6,350 bases of DNA from UBA4421 sp028228615 (GCA_028228615.1 JAOJBS010000048.1:1-6350); one strand, 5' to 3'. Counted from the first letter of the stretch, positions 1 to 5,736 are shown. Made by a program: numbers and translations. Notes: a model not told the origin generated them from the letters alone.

Positions 1-1083
1 GATTTCTCCAGCAGCAATATGCACGGTCACGTCACCACCATGATTGATGCCATTGGAAACCAAGTTAGTCAGCACACGGGCAAAGGCATTGGGCGCCACC
101 AAGGCACTTGCATTGGTGGAGACATCTGCAGAAACCGTAATGCTCTGGTCAAAAGTGGCGACAACGCCCTTTACAAACTCAACCACAGCAATTTCTTGGG
201 CAAGCTCACCAGCGCCCTTGGCAAAATGCAGGGCATCACGAATCAACTCATCCATAGTCTCTAGATTACTCTCAAACCGCGCCACGAGCTTTGCATCAAC
301 AGTGTTAGGCAGCAGTGCTAAAGCGAGTCGCATCCTTGTCAACGGCGTGCGCAAGTCATGGGATATACCCGCCATTAGCGTCGTTCTATTGGCCAGCAAC
401 AACGAGATTTCGCTGGCCATAGTATTGAAGTTGCGTGCTAATGAGACCAACTCGCGCGGGCCAGTTTCCGGCAGCGGCTCAATGTCTTCAATGCCGCGAA
501 ACTGTTCAGCCTGATTAGCCACTTTAACCAAGGGCCGGGCAATACGTCGGACAATCAATAACGAGGTTAAGAAAACGATTGCGGCGCCCAGACCAACAAT
601 AACTATAGCTACGTAAAGGAACTGAATGTCGCGGCGGTCTGGAGACAAGCCGACCTGCAAGTCATAATCCGCCATCGGCACCACGACCCAGACAAGGTCA
701 TCGCCGTCGAGCATCCGCACATCCATGTCTAAGCGGTCCCGCAACTTGTCCTGAAGCAGCGCGGTATAAGGCAAGAATCGATCGAGGACCGGCAGGTCCA
801 TAATGGCTTCGCTAATAATCAGATCGTGGTTTTGCGCCAATTCAAGCTCAAAGTAAGGCCGGGCTTCAGGAGGCAACTCCACCCAGGTTTGGCAGGACAG
901 GACTAACAATGCTGCTTCGTCGTCAGCGGAACGTTCGGCAATGGGGTCAATAACGAAGGCGTAAAGCGCAATGGTTGAAACCACAACCATCAGCATGCTA
1001 CTGAAACCCAAGGTTAAGTTGGTACGCACCAACAGCGACGACGGGCCGTTCAAAACAGACAGGTTAGAGCGTTGGGGAATCAT
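1..1083 (-). CDS. envZ: EnvZ-like sensor histidine kinase, C-terminus cut by window edge
   Basis: This is an inner-membrane sensor kinase that should autophosphorylate on a histidine and pass the phosphate to the OmpR-type regulator encoded just upstream. I translated 361 codons with no stop up to base 1. Visible parts are a first membrane helix at about residues 24-45, a periplasmic domain of about 110 residues (similar in size to that of EnvZ), a second helix at about 155-178, a HAMP linker at about 178-230, the H-box ISHDLRTPLTR with His242 as phosphoacceptor, and an N-box NLVSNGINHG at 340-349. The G-boxes of the ATPase domain lie beyond the window. ATG 1083 is the first start after an in-frame TAA (1089-1087), with a weak GGAAGA upstream. 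The 60-bp gap after the regulator gene suggests co-transcription. The EnvZ name rests on architecture and partner; the periplasmic signal is unknown. Confidence 0.93.
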   Translation of the reverse strand, partial: MIPQRSNLSVLNGPSSLLVRTNLTLGFSSMLMVVVSTIALYAFVIDPIAERSADDEAALLVLSCQTWVELPPEARPYFELELAQNHDLIISEAIMDLPVLDRFLPYTALLQDKLRDRLDMDVRMLDGDDLVWVVVPMADYDLQVGLSPDRRDIQFLYVAIVIVGLGAAIVFLTSLLIVRRIARPLVKVANQAEQFRGIEDIEPLPETGPRELVSLARNFNTMASEISLLLANRTTLMAGISHDLRTPLTRMRLALALLPNTVDAKLVARFESNLETMDELIRDALHFAKGAGELAQEIAVVEFVKGVVATFDQSITVSADVSTNASALVAPNAFARVLTNLVSNGINHGGDVTVHIAAGEI

Positions 1084-1113
1084 AATTTATGCGGTCTTCC
1101 AGTGGCCACCAAT

Positions 1114-1141
1114 GCTGACACGATGCTAAGCGTGCAGCTTA
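1114..1141 (-). promoter_or_regulatory. Small dyad in the regulator-kinase gap
   Basis: The gap between regulator and kinase holds an imperfect stem (1114-1122 with 1131-1138, one bulged base). It overlaps an alternative 5-bp stem (1127-1131 with 1137-1141). The two are mutually exclusive. No T-run follows on the minus strand, so this is not a standard terminator. It could tune kinase expression relative to the regulator, or be chance. Confidence 0.2.
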
Positions 1142-1143
1142 AA

Positions 1144-1917
1144 CTACTTGGACTCAATCTGAACAGGCGCTGCGCCGGAGTTATCGGTGGTTCCTAATCC
1201 GGGGTTAGGGCAAAACATATAACCTTTACCCCAAATAGTTTTAATGTACGCGGGCTTAGCCGGGTCGTCTTCAAGCTTAGATCGCAACCTTGTCACTCGC
1301 ACATCAATTGATCTATCGAAGGGAGAACGCTCAGCGCCGGTTAACAAATCTAAAATACGATCTCGATGCAGTACCTTGTTTGGGTTCGAGACAAGTATTG
1401 CCAACAGATCGAATTCTCCGGAGGTCAACGGGATCAATGTGCCCTCACAACTGAGGCTGTGGGAGGAAAGATCTAAGCAAAAAGGTCCAAAGATTATTTC
1501 TTTGTTTAAAGCGTCGTCGACTATGGGCGTCTTGCTTGCGCGCCGCAACACAGCTCTCACTCTGGCTAACAATTCACGAGGGTTAAAGGGTTTTGGTAAG
1601 TAATCGTCTGCGCCTACTTCCAGCCCAACAATTCGGTCTACCTCATCGCCTTGAGCTGAGACAATAATAATCGGTAGGTCGTCACGCTTCTTCAAACGCT
1701 GTGCGATGGACAATCCATGCTCGCCGGGCAGCATCAAATCTAGAATGAGAAGGTCCACGTCGTGGTCGCTCAGATAGGTATCCATCTCCTCGCCAGACGC
1801 TACAGTGGCAACGTTGAAGCCTTGCTGCTGCAAGTATTCTTGGGTTAATTCACGAATCTCAGGATCATCGTCGACAACCAGTAGGTGTTCTAACTCAGCG
1901 TGCTCTTCAGTTGACAT
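1144..1917 (-). CDS. ompR: OmpR-family DNA-binding response regulator
   Basis: This is a cytoplasmic transcription factor switched by phosphorylation from the adjacent kinase. Residues 11-127 form a receiver domain: acidic pocket Asp16/Asp17, phosphoacceptor Asp60 in LDLMLPGEHGLS, Ser87 at the switch Thr/Ser position, Tyr106, and Lys109 in the KPFNPRELLARVRAVLRR stretch that is nearly identical to OmpR. Residues 140-236 form a winged-helix domain, with the recognition segment DRSIDVRVTRLRSKLEDDP and the wing IKTIWGKGYMF. The total of 257 residues is slightly longer than E. coli OmpR (239) because of extra N- and C-terminal residues. ATG 1917 has AAGGTG 9-12 nt upstream. It begins 14 bp after the exported-protein gene and ends 60 bp before the kinase, so the three are probably one transcript. 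The OmpR assignment is strong at family level; true orthology (versus a pseudomonad AmgR-like group) cannot be settled here. Confidence 0.95.
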   Translation of the reverse strand: MSTEEHAELEHLLVVDDDPEIRELTQEYLQQQGFNVATVASGEEMDTYLSDHDVDLLILDLMLPGEHGLSIAQRLKKRDDLPIIIVSAQGDEVDRIVGLEVGADDYLPKPFNPRELLARVRAVLRRASKTPIVDDALNKEIIFGPFCLDLSSHSLSCEGTLIPLTSGEFDLLAILVSNPNKVLHRDRILDLLTGAERSPFDRSIDVRVTRLRSKLEDDPAKPAYIKTIWGKGYMFCPNPGLGTTDNSGAAPVQIESK

Positions 1918-1931
1918 CGCTATTGGGCACC

Positions 1932-2909
1932 TTATTTTGTATTTTCTTCAAGACTTTTGGGGACAGACACTTCATTTGCCTGATCAGCACTTATATCTGC
2001 ACTCAGCCCAGCGCTTTGCTCGTTCTCTCGCGTAAATGGCGTGCTGACTTGCTGAACATTTTGCTGCGCTGAGGCTAATTGCCCTTGAACTAGTTGCCCC
2101 TGTGAGCTTTCGTCGCGACGACCAAATCCTGCACCAAATCTAACCGTAGCTCTAAATACTTGGCGGCGAGGTTTTTCCGCTGCTTGATTGCCGCTCGTGG
2201 CTTGGGGAGCACCACCAGTAGCGGAGGAATCTGGGTTTTCACCGGCGGCCACAATGGGCGGCTGGCTACTGGGCAACTGAATATTTGCGGTGGCACCACT
2301 CGCTGCTCTCTTTCTGAACTCTTCAAGAGGTACAGGGGTTACGGTGCTTTGAGTCACCCGGGTACCGTCAGGCAATATGCGCGTCACCTTGGCAGTGATC
2401 ACTACAGTACCCTTTTGATTACGGGGGATAGATTGGCCATATTTGAACTGTCGTTGGGCTCGATTCAGTCCCACCTCAATGTCAGATTGACCCCTTTGCC
2501 CTTGGCCTTTATTCGGCAGCGTTGCCTGAGCACGGGCCTTGTTCATCCGAACCCGCACTTCAGCCAATAAGTCCCGACGCTGGGCGGCGTTTAACTGGGG
2601 CCAACTGCGCACTAACCCATTAATTTCACGATCAGTCTTAACGGTAAGATCCCAAATAGCGGCCGAATTTGTGGCGACAGCGCTAGAGTCAGCGTCTATA
2701 TCTAAATTTGGTTTTGGATTTGGTTTTTGAACACTGTTCAATTGGGGTGCAGGCGCATCAGCAGATTGAGGTTGAAGCTTTTCAGAGGCGGGTTCGGAAA
2801 TTGCCAGAGATGGCCAGAAAAAACTCAAAGAGATGCACAACACACGACACAGGGTGCTTGAAAAAGGCCTTTGTTTTTCGCAAGGCAGTTTTTCGTAAGA
2901 CAAAATCAT
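1932..2909 (-). CDS. Exported low-complexity protein of unknown function, first gene of the ompR-envZ operon
   Basis: I do not recognise a family for this 325-residue protein. Residues 1-15 are polar and basic, 18-36 are hydrophobic (ending FFWPSLA), and a signal-peptidase site near residues 36-39 is plausible, so it is probably periplasmic or secreted. The only cysteines (10, 21, 25) lie in the leader, so it is not a lipoprotein. After a Pro/Ala/Gln/Asn-rich stretch (40-82), residues 84-128 look helical, with a segment SWPQLNAAQRRDLLAEVRVR that faintly recalls DUF3106. Residues 165-192 look like a beta hairpin (KVTRILPDGTRVTQS). The rest is rich in Gln, Ser and Ala and probably disordered, with one further strand near 249-262. 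ATG 2909 is the only ATG before residue 122; AGGTG lies 12 nt upstream. The 14-bp spacing to ompR suggests a link to envelope signalling, which is inference. Confidence 0.8.
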   Translation of the reverse strand: MILSYEKLPCEKQRPFSSTLCRVLCISLSFFWPSLAISEPASEKLQPQSADAPAPQLNSVQKPNPKPNLDIDADSSAVATNSAAIWDLTVKTDREINGLVRSWPQLNAAQRRDLLAEVRVRMNKARAQATLPNKGQGQRGQSDIEVGLNRAQRQFKYGQSIPRNQKGTVVITAKVTRILPDGTRVTQSTVTPVPLEEFRKRAASGATANIQLPSSQPPIVAAGENPDSSATGGAPQATSGNQAAEKPRRQVFRATVRFGAGFGRRDESSQGQLVQGQLASAQQNVQQVSTPFTRENEQSAGLSADISADQANEVSVPKSLEENTK

Positions 2910-2953
2910 TTAAAGACGATACACCTGAGGCATTTCTACTAATAACGACGTCT

Positions 2954-2959
2954 ATTATG
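2954..2959 (-). promoter_or_regulatory. Possible -10 box for the operon starting at 2909
   Basis: Read on the minus strand this is CATAAT, five of six matches to the sigma-70 -10 consensus, about 45 nt before ATG 2909 and just past the thiolase terminator candidate. No good -35 sequence sits 16-18 nt upstream, so the call is weak. Confidence 0.25.
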
Positions 2960-2960
2960 A

Positions 2961-2995
2961 AAACGCCCTGTTACTACGTAATTTCCAGGGCGTTT
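2961..2995 (-). terminator. Probable terminator of the thiolase gene
   Basis: A perfect 10-bp GC-rich stem (2961-2970 with 2986-2995; arm AAACGCCCTG on the plus strand) closes a 15-nt loop that can itself pair (TTAC with GTAA). On the minus strand the second arm runs into TTTTC, a short U-tract, so it fits a rho-independent terminator about 100 nt after the thiolase stop. The dyad is also readable from the plus strand, but no plus-strand gene ends here. Confidence 0.6.
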
Positions 2996-3038
2996 CAATT
3001 TGTTTCAAAAGCGGTTTTTTACCACCGAGTTTGAACGC

Positions 3039-3082
3039 CTCCGGCACTTTCGCCCACAAAAAATGCGCGAAAAATACCGGAG
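3039..3082 (-). other. Hairpin right after the thiolase stop codon
   Basis: Two stacked stems are visible: outer 3039-3044 with 3077-3082 (CTCCGG/CCGGAG) and inner 3048-3053 with 3067-3072 (TTTCGC/GCGAAA). They are separated by a small internal loop and capped by an A-rich loop. The structure begins about 15 nt past the thiolase stop and has no U-tract, so it could stabilise the mRNA 3' end rather than terminate transcription. Confidence 0.35.
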
Positions 3083-3097
3083 CATGGTCACCAGAGC

Positions 3098-4282
3098 TTA
3101 GGCTACTTCGAACAATCCAGCAGCACCCTGTCCACCACCAATACACATGGTCACAACACCATACTTTTGCTTACGGCGCTTAAGCTCACGTAAAACAACG
3201 CCTGTAGTACGAGAACCGGTCATACCAAATGGGTGGCCGATTGAAATACTACCGCCAAGAACATTGTACTTGTCGTTGTCAATTTCTAGCGCATCACGAC
3301 AATAGAGGCACTGTGAAGCAAATGCTTCGTTCAATTCCCATAAGTCGATGTCATTGATTGATAGACCAGCGTTCTTCAACAAACGTGGAATAGCGAATAC
3401 TGGGCCAATACCCATTTCATCAGGCTCACAACCCGCAACAGTGAAACCACGGTAAATACCGATTGGCTCAATGCCCAATTGAGCTGCACGTTCAGCACTC
3501 ATCAACATGGTCATTGAAGCGCCATCAGACAACTGCGAAGAGTTACCCGCGGTTACTGAACCGTCTTCTTCGAACGCAGGCGCTAGAGAAGCTAAGCCTT
3601 CAAGCGTGGTGTTGGGACGGTTACATTCGTCCTTATCAACCCATACAGTTTCATGAGTCTCTTCACCCGTTTCCTTGTTCACTTTAAGCATTGTTGCATT
3701 CATACCAACAATTTCTTCAGCAATTTTGCCAGCATCGACTGCTGCTGCGTAACGAATTTGGCTCTGTAATGCGTACTCGTCCTGCATTTCGCGAGTCACT
3801 TGATAACGACGTGCTACAACTTCAGCGGTGTTACCCATAGCCATGAAAATCTCTGGCTTTTCTTCCATCAAACGCTTGTTTTGCTTGGATTTGCCCGCTT
3901 CTTGACGTGTACGCATTGAAATTGAATCAACACCACCAGCGATCATTACTTCGGATTGACCTGAAGCGATCTGATTCGCAGCCATAGCAATTGATTGCAG
4001 GCCTGAAGAACAAAAACGGTTGATTGAAACGCCAGCAGCGCTTACTGGTAGTTTTGACAGAATGACTGCTAGACGTGCTAGGTTGCCGTCTTGCTCACCA
4101 GTGTGAGTAGCCGCGCCAACAATGACATCTTCTACTTCATCAGCGCCAATCTTTGGATTGCGATCTAAAAGTGAATCGATGCAATGCGCCAAAAGATCAT
4201 CTGATCGCGTTAGGTTAAAGCTTCCGCGGAAGGCTTTGGTTAAGCCTGTGCGCACACTATCGACAATTACTACGTCTCTCAT
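3098..4282 (-). CDS. Acetyl-CoA C-acyltransferase (3-ketoacyl-CoA thiolase, FadA/FadI type)
   Basis: This cytoplasmic enzyme should cleave 3-ketoacyl-CoA with CoA to give acetyl-CoA and a shortened acyl-CoA, the last step of fatty-acid beta-oxidation. It has 394 residues, normal for the thiolase family. Visible landmarks are the start MRDVVIVDSVRTGL, the nucleophile Cys91 in NRFCSSGLQ, the NEAFA motif at 318-322, His350 in GGSISIGHPFGMTGSR, and the acid/base Cys380 in MCIGGGQGAAGLF. The sequence closely resembles, from memory, pseudomonad acyl-CoA thiolases annotated as acetyl-CoA C-acyltransferase. A biosynthetic acetoacetyl-CoA thiolase is less likely because of the long loop at 125-150 and the HPFGMTG form. 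ATG 4282 has a strong ribosome-binding site (AGGGAAG) 5 nt upstream. No hydroxyacyl-CoA dehydrogenase partner gene is next to it; it is transcribed alone and divergently from the peroxidase. Confidence 0.96.
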   Translation of the reverse strand: MRDVVIVDSVRTGLTKAFRGSFNLTRSDDLLAHCIDSLLDRNPKIGADEVEDVIVGAATHTGEQDGNLARLAVILSKLPVSAAGVSINRFCSSGLQSIAMAANQIASGQSEVMIAGGVDSISMRTRQEAGKSKQNKRLMEEKPEIFMAMGNTAEVVARRYQVTREMQDEYALQSQIRYAAAVDAGKIAEEIVGMNATMLKVNKETGEETHETVWVDKDECNRPNTTLEGLASLAPAFEEDGSVTAGNSSQLSDGASMTMLMSAERAAQLGIEPIGIYRGFTVAGCEPDEMGIGPVFAIPRLLKNAGLSINDIDLWELNEAFASQCLYCRDALEIDNDKYNVLGGSISIGHPFGMTGSRTTGVVLRELKRRKQKYGVVTMCIGGGQGAAGLFEVA

Positions 4283-4587
4283 AGTTTCTTCCCTTTATGG
4301 ATTAATTTATCTCGTTGCGTAGCTATCGCTACTTCCTGAACCACAGCCCTAGCATTTACATAACTGCTTACCGCACGACCACATCAAGTGACCGAAGGGC
4401 CTGCTTACCGGCTAGGATTAGAGGAAGAGGTGCACACCATCAAAATGGCGCGGTCTCCAACTCAAACAGTATCAAGTTCCCCGATCTTGAATGGTAACCA
4501 GATCACAGCTGCAAAGCCAATCCCCGTTTGCGCCACCGCCAACCTCAGTTAGTATCCCTAATGGAACCGCAACAACAGGAAATTAAT
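4283..4587. other. Divergent intergenic region between thiolase and peroxidase genes
   Basis: These 305 bp hold no convincing gene and must contain both divergent promoters. I see a 5-bp-arm dyad GTAGC-TATC-GCTAC at 4319-4332, about 37 bp upstream of the thiolase start and a possible operator, and a looser dyad at 4483-4504 (GATCT, then GGTAACC, then AGATC). A 40-codon ORF from GTG 4430 to TAG 4552 has a purine-rich stretch in front but an unremarkable composition and is not called. I found no clear PsrA, FadR or OxyR site by eye, and no confident thiolase promoter. Confidence 0.5.
4528..4555 (+). promoter_or_regulatory. Possible sigma-70 promoter of the glutathione peroxidase gene
   Basis: TTGCGC (4528-4533) and TAGTAT (4550-4555) are separated by 16 bp. 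They match the -35 and -10 consensus at 3 and 4 of 6 positions. Transcription would begin near 4562, giving a leader of about 25 nt that keeps the AGGA ribosome-binding site. The match is modest and unproven. Confidence 0.3.
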
Positions 4588-5067
4588 ATGACAGACTTCC
4601 ACAACATCAAGATGCTCGACATCCAAGGCAGCGAAGTGAACTTTGCTGACTACCAAGGCAAAGCTTGCCTGATAGTCAACGTAGCCAGTCGCTGAGGATT
4701 AACTTCACAGTACGCCGGGTTGCGTACTCTGCAAGAACAGTTTGCCGATCATCCCTTCGAGGTTTTAGCCTTTCCCTGCAACCAATTTGGCGCGCAGGAA
4801 CCGGGTAGCAACGAAGAGGTATTAGAATTTGCGCAAACGAAATACAACGTTAACTTTCAAATGTTCAGCAAAATTGAAGTGAATGGCGCTAACGCATGCG
4901 ACCTTTACCGATTTCTCAAAAGTGAGAAGGCAGGCGAAGACGGTAATGCTGACATAGCGTGGAACTTTGCAAAGTTTCTAGTCAACAAGGACGGTGAGGT
5001 TGTTGGGCGCTTTAGTCCGCAAACAGCGCCGGAAGAGCTGACAGAGGCTATTTTAGGCGCGTTGTAG
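4588..5067 (+). CDS. Selenocysteine-containing glutathione peroxidase (in-frame TGA at codon 36)
   Basis: This enzyme should reduce H2O2 or organic hydroperoxides with glutathione or another thiol. The frame runs 159 residues, typical for bacterial glutathione peroxidases, with TGA 4693-4695 at residue 36 in NVASR-U-GLTSQY, exactly the catalytic Cys/Sec position (compare NVASKCGLTPQY in Cys forms). The other catalytic residues are intact: Gln70 in FPCNQFGAQEPG, and Trp125 and Asn126 in WNFAKFLVNKDGEVVGRFSP. Translation upstream and downstream of TGA is uniformly family-like, with no sign of decay. A SECIS-type hairpin follows the TGA. The usual resolving Cys (FxCTxY) is Gln83, and an extra Cys104 is present. 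ATG 4588 has AGGA 7 nt upstream; in-frame ATG 4561 lacks a ribosome-binding site. The alternative reading is a Cys-to-stop pseudogene, which I consider less likely. TTG 4720 is not the start, because it would remove the active site. Confidence 0.9.
4693..4728 (+). promoter_or_regulatory. Sec codon (TGA) and bacterial SECIS hairpin
   Basis: The TGA at 4693-4695 is followed, after 13 nt, by a perfect 7-bp stem (AGTACGC 4709-4715 with GCGTACT 4722-4728) closing a 6-nt loop, CGGGTT (4716-4721). Twenty nucleotides separate the TGA from the loop, and G is the second loop base. This fits the known bacterial pattern: an apical loop about 16-37 nt after UGA with a G in the first two positions. The GG-U in the loop recalls the E. 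coli fdhF element that SelB binds. The element lies inside the coding sequence, as is usual in bacteria. Confidence 0.8.
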
Positions 5068-5074
5068 AATTTCT

Positions 5075-5140
5075 ATTCTTTAACCTTTCTTTAACCTTTC
5101 TTAAGCCTTTCTTAAACCGTTCTTTGACGGTTCTTTGACG
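5075..5140 (+). repeat. Six 11-bp tandem repeats
   Basis: Six consecutive units of exactly 11 bp, starting at 5075, 5086, 5097, 5108, 5119 and 5130. Units 1-4 follow TTTCTTWARCC (unit 1 starts with A). Units 5-6 are identical to each other: GTTCTTTGACG. On the minus strand the unit reads GGTTAAAGAAA-like. Eleven bp is close to one DNA helical turn, so the units lie on one face. The period matches the direct-repeat boxes of OmpR/PhoB/PhoP-family regulators, but no regulator is demonstrated. Confidence 0.85.
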
Positions 5141-5176
5141 GTTGTGGGGCAAAAGGGCGGCTTGTGCTTAGTGAAA

Positions 5177-5204
5177 TGTAGTTCCTAGAACGCTAGGGGC
5201 TACA
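5177..5204 (+). other. 12-bp hairpin with AACG loop
   Basis: Bases 5177-5188 pair with 5193-5204 over 12 positions, ten Watson-Crick and two T-G wobbles, around the tetraloop AACG. No U-tract follows. The 3' arm can instead pair with the next bases, because 5198-5211 is a second inverted repeat (GGCTAC-AC-GTAGCC), so two structures compete, at least as a DNA cruciform. It may be a weak or rho-assisted terminator of the peroxidase transcript. Confidence 0.5.
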
Positions 5205-5229
5205 CGTAGCCTGACCTTGCTTAGCCCGC

Positions 5230-5259
5230 CTCACCTCATCTCACCTCACCCAACCTAAC
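5230..5259 (+). repeat. Degenerate 5-bp tandem repeat (CTCAC)
   Basis: Six units of 5 bp: CTCAC, CTCAT, CTCAC, CTCAC, CCAAC, CTAAC. The decay towards the 3' end suggests old replication slippage. No function is apparent. Confidence 0.7.
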
Positions 5260-5266
5260 CCAAAGA

Positions 5267-5317
5267 GAACTTTCGAATCTGCGCAAAACCAATTGCGCCA
5301 GCAACGGCTTAAAGTTC
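5267..5317 (+). other. Nested hairpin, possible structured RNA
   Basis: An outer perfect 7-bp inverted repeat (GAACTTT 5267-5273 with AAAGTTC 5311-5317) encloses an inner perfect 6-bp stem (GCGCAA 5281-5286 with TTGCGC 5293-5298, loop AACCAA). A T5 run lies 18 nt past the outer stem. This could be the 3' part of a small RNA, a terminator, or a leader structure for the gene at 5422. No promoter for it is evident. Confidence 0.35.
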
Positions 5318-5421
5318 ACGGGCCTCTAAAGCGTATTTTTGTATCGAGACTCCAACCCTTTAGTGAGTATCCCGGTTAACATTCATTCTTTCCTTCACTA
5401 CAAATCTGAACACGGTTACCA

Positions 5422-5736
5422 ATGTTCCACTTAGCCTTGCACTTTATTGTCCCTGCCATTGTCGCTTTGCAATTTTTTCGCCAGCGCTGGCAAATGGCTT
5501 TTCTGTTGATGATGGCCACTATGCTTGTGGATCTTGACCATCTGATAGCCGAACCCATTTATGATGCCGGTCGTTGTAGCATCGGTTTTCACCCGTTGCA
5601 CCAACCATGGTTTATAACGCTTTATCTTGCTATGTGTTTTGTACCCAAAACCCGCCTTTTTGGGCTAGGGCTGATGATCCATATGGTGCTCGACTCAATA
5701 GATTGCCAAGTTACCAATGGCATTTGGATTAATTAA
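5422..5736 (+). CDS. DUF6122-like small inner-membrane protein
   Basis: This 104-residue hydrophobic protein has about three to four membrane helices: roughly 3-18, 25-37, 62-74 and 78-90. Conserved-looking polar residues sit in or beside them: His4 and His7 in FHLALHF, the motif MLVDLDHLIAEPIYD near 34-48, CSIGFHPLH near 52-60, and HMVLDSIDC near 87-95. His/Asp motifs in membrane segments recall the YdjM/DUF457 group of putative membrane metal-dependent hydrolases. From memory the pattern matches the short DUF6122 proteins of gammaproteobacteria. Biochemical function is unknown; metal binding is inferred from the His/Asp motifs. ATG 5422 is the only sensible start but lacks a good ribosome-binding site. 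It stands alone, with 354 bp of repeat-rich DNA in front. Confidence is high that it is a gene and moderate for the family name. Confidence 0.82.
   Translation: MFHLALHFIVPAIVALQFFRQRWQMAFLLMMATMLVDLDHLIAEPIYDAGRCSIGFHPLHQPWFITLYLAMCFVPKTRLFGLGLMIHMVLDSIDCQVTNGIWIN

Larger units (their letters stand above)
5068..5421. other. Structured non-coding region downstream of the peroxidase gene
   Basis: These 354 bp have no ORF that looks like a gene. They hold four structures, listed separately: an 11-bp tandem array, a 12-bp hairpin, a 5-bp tandem array and a nested hairpin followed by a T5 run (5336-5340). No ordinary U-tailed terminator directly follows the peroxidase stop. The region must also include the leader of the small membrane-protein gene at 5422. 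Confidence 0.5.

Noticed and set aside
19..514. Plus-strand ORFs opposite the kinase gene
   Set aside because: The minus strand here encodes conserved H-box and N-box motifs. The plus-strand translations show no family features.
1244..2035. Plus-strand ORFs opposite the response regulator
   Set aside because: They are antisense to clear receiver and winged-helix coding sequence and have no ribosome-binding site or domain.
2090..3034. ORFs on both strands overlapping the exported-protein gene and its upstream region
   Set aside because: They are out-of-frame readings of a low-complexity gene. The 325-residue frame has the signal peptide, the longest length and operon spacing.
2955..3146. 63-residue minus-strand ORF over the thiolase 3' end
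   Set aside because: It overlaps the conserved thiolase C-terminus in another frame and runs through the terminator hairpins.
4315..4497. 60-residue plus-strand ORF in the divergent spacer
   Set aside because: Its composition is not protein-like (rich in Arg, Ser and Thr), there is no ribosome-binding site, and it would block both divergent promoters.
4430..4552. 40-residue plus-strand ORF from GTG 4430 between thiolase and peroxidase
   Set aside because: It has a purine-rich stretch before GTG but too short a spacing, no family resemblance, and overlaps the presumed promoter of the peroxidase gene.
4693..4695. TGA as a simple nonsense mutation making a pseudogene
   Set aside because: The stop is at the exact catalytic position, the SECIS-like hairpin has the right geometry, and the remainder shows no decay. 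It remains possible if Sec machinery is absent.
4720..5067. 115-residue peroxidase ORF starting at TTG 4720
   Set aside because: It begins inside the SECIS stem-loop and lacks the active site. The true gene starts at ATG 4588 and reads through TGA.
5075..5259. CRISPR array
   Set aside because: The repeats are 11 bp and 5 bp with no spacers. CRISPR repeats are longer and separated by unique spacers.
5376..5558. 60-residue minus-strand ORF opposite the DUF6122-like gene
   Set aside because: It is antisense to a frame with conserved His/Asp motifs and membrane helices.
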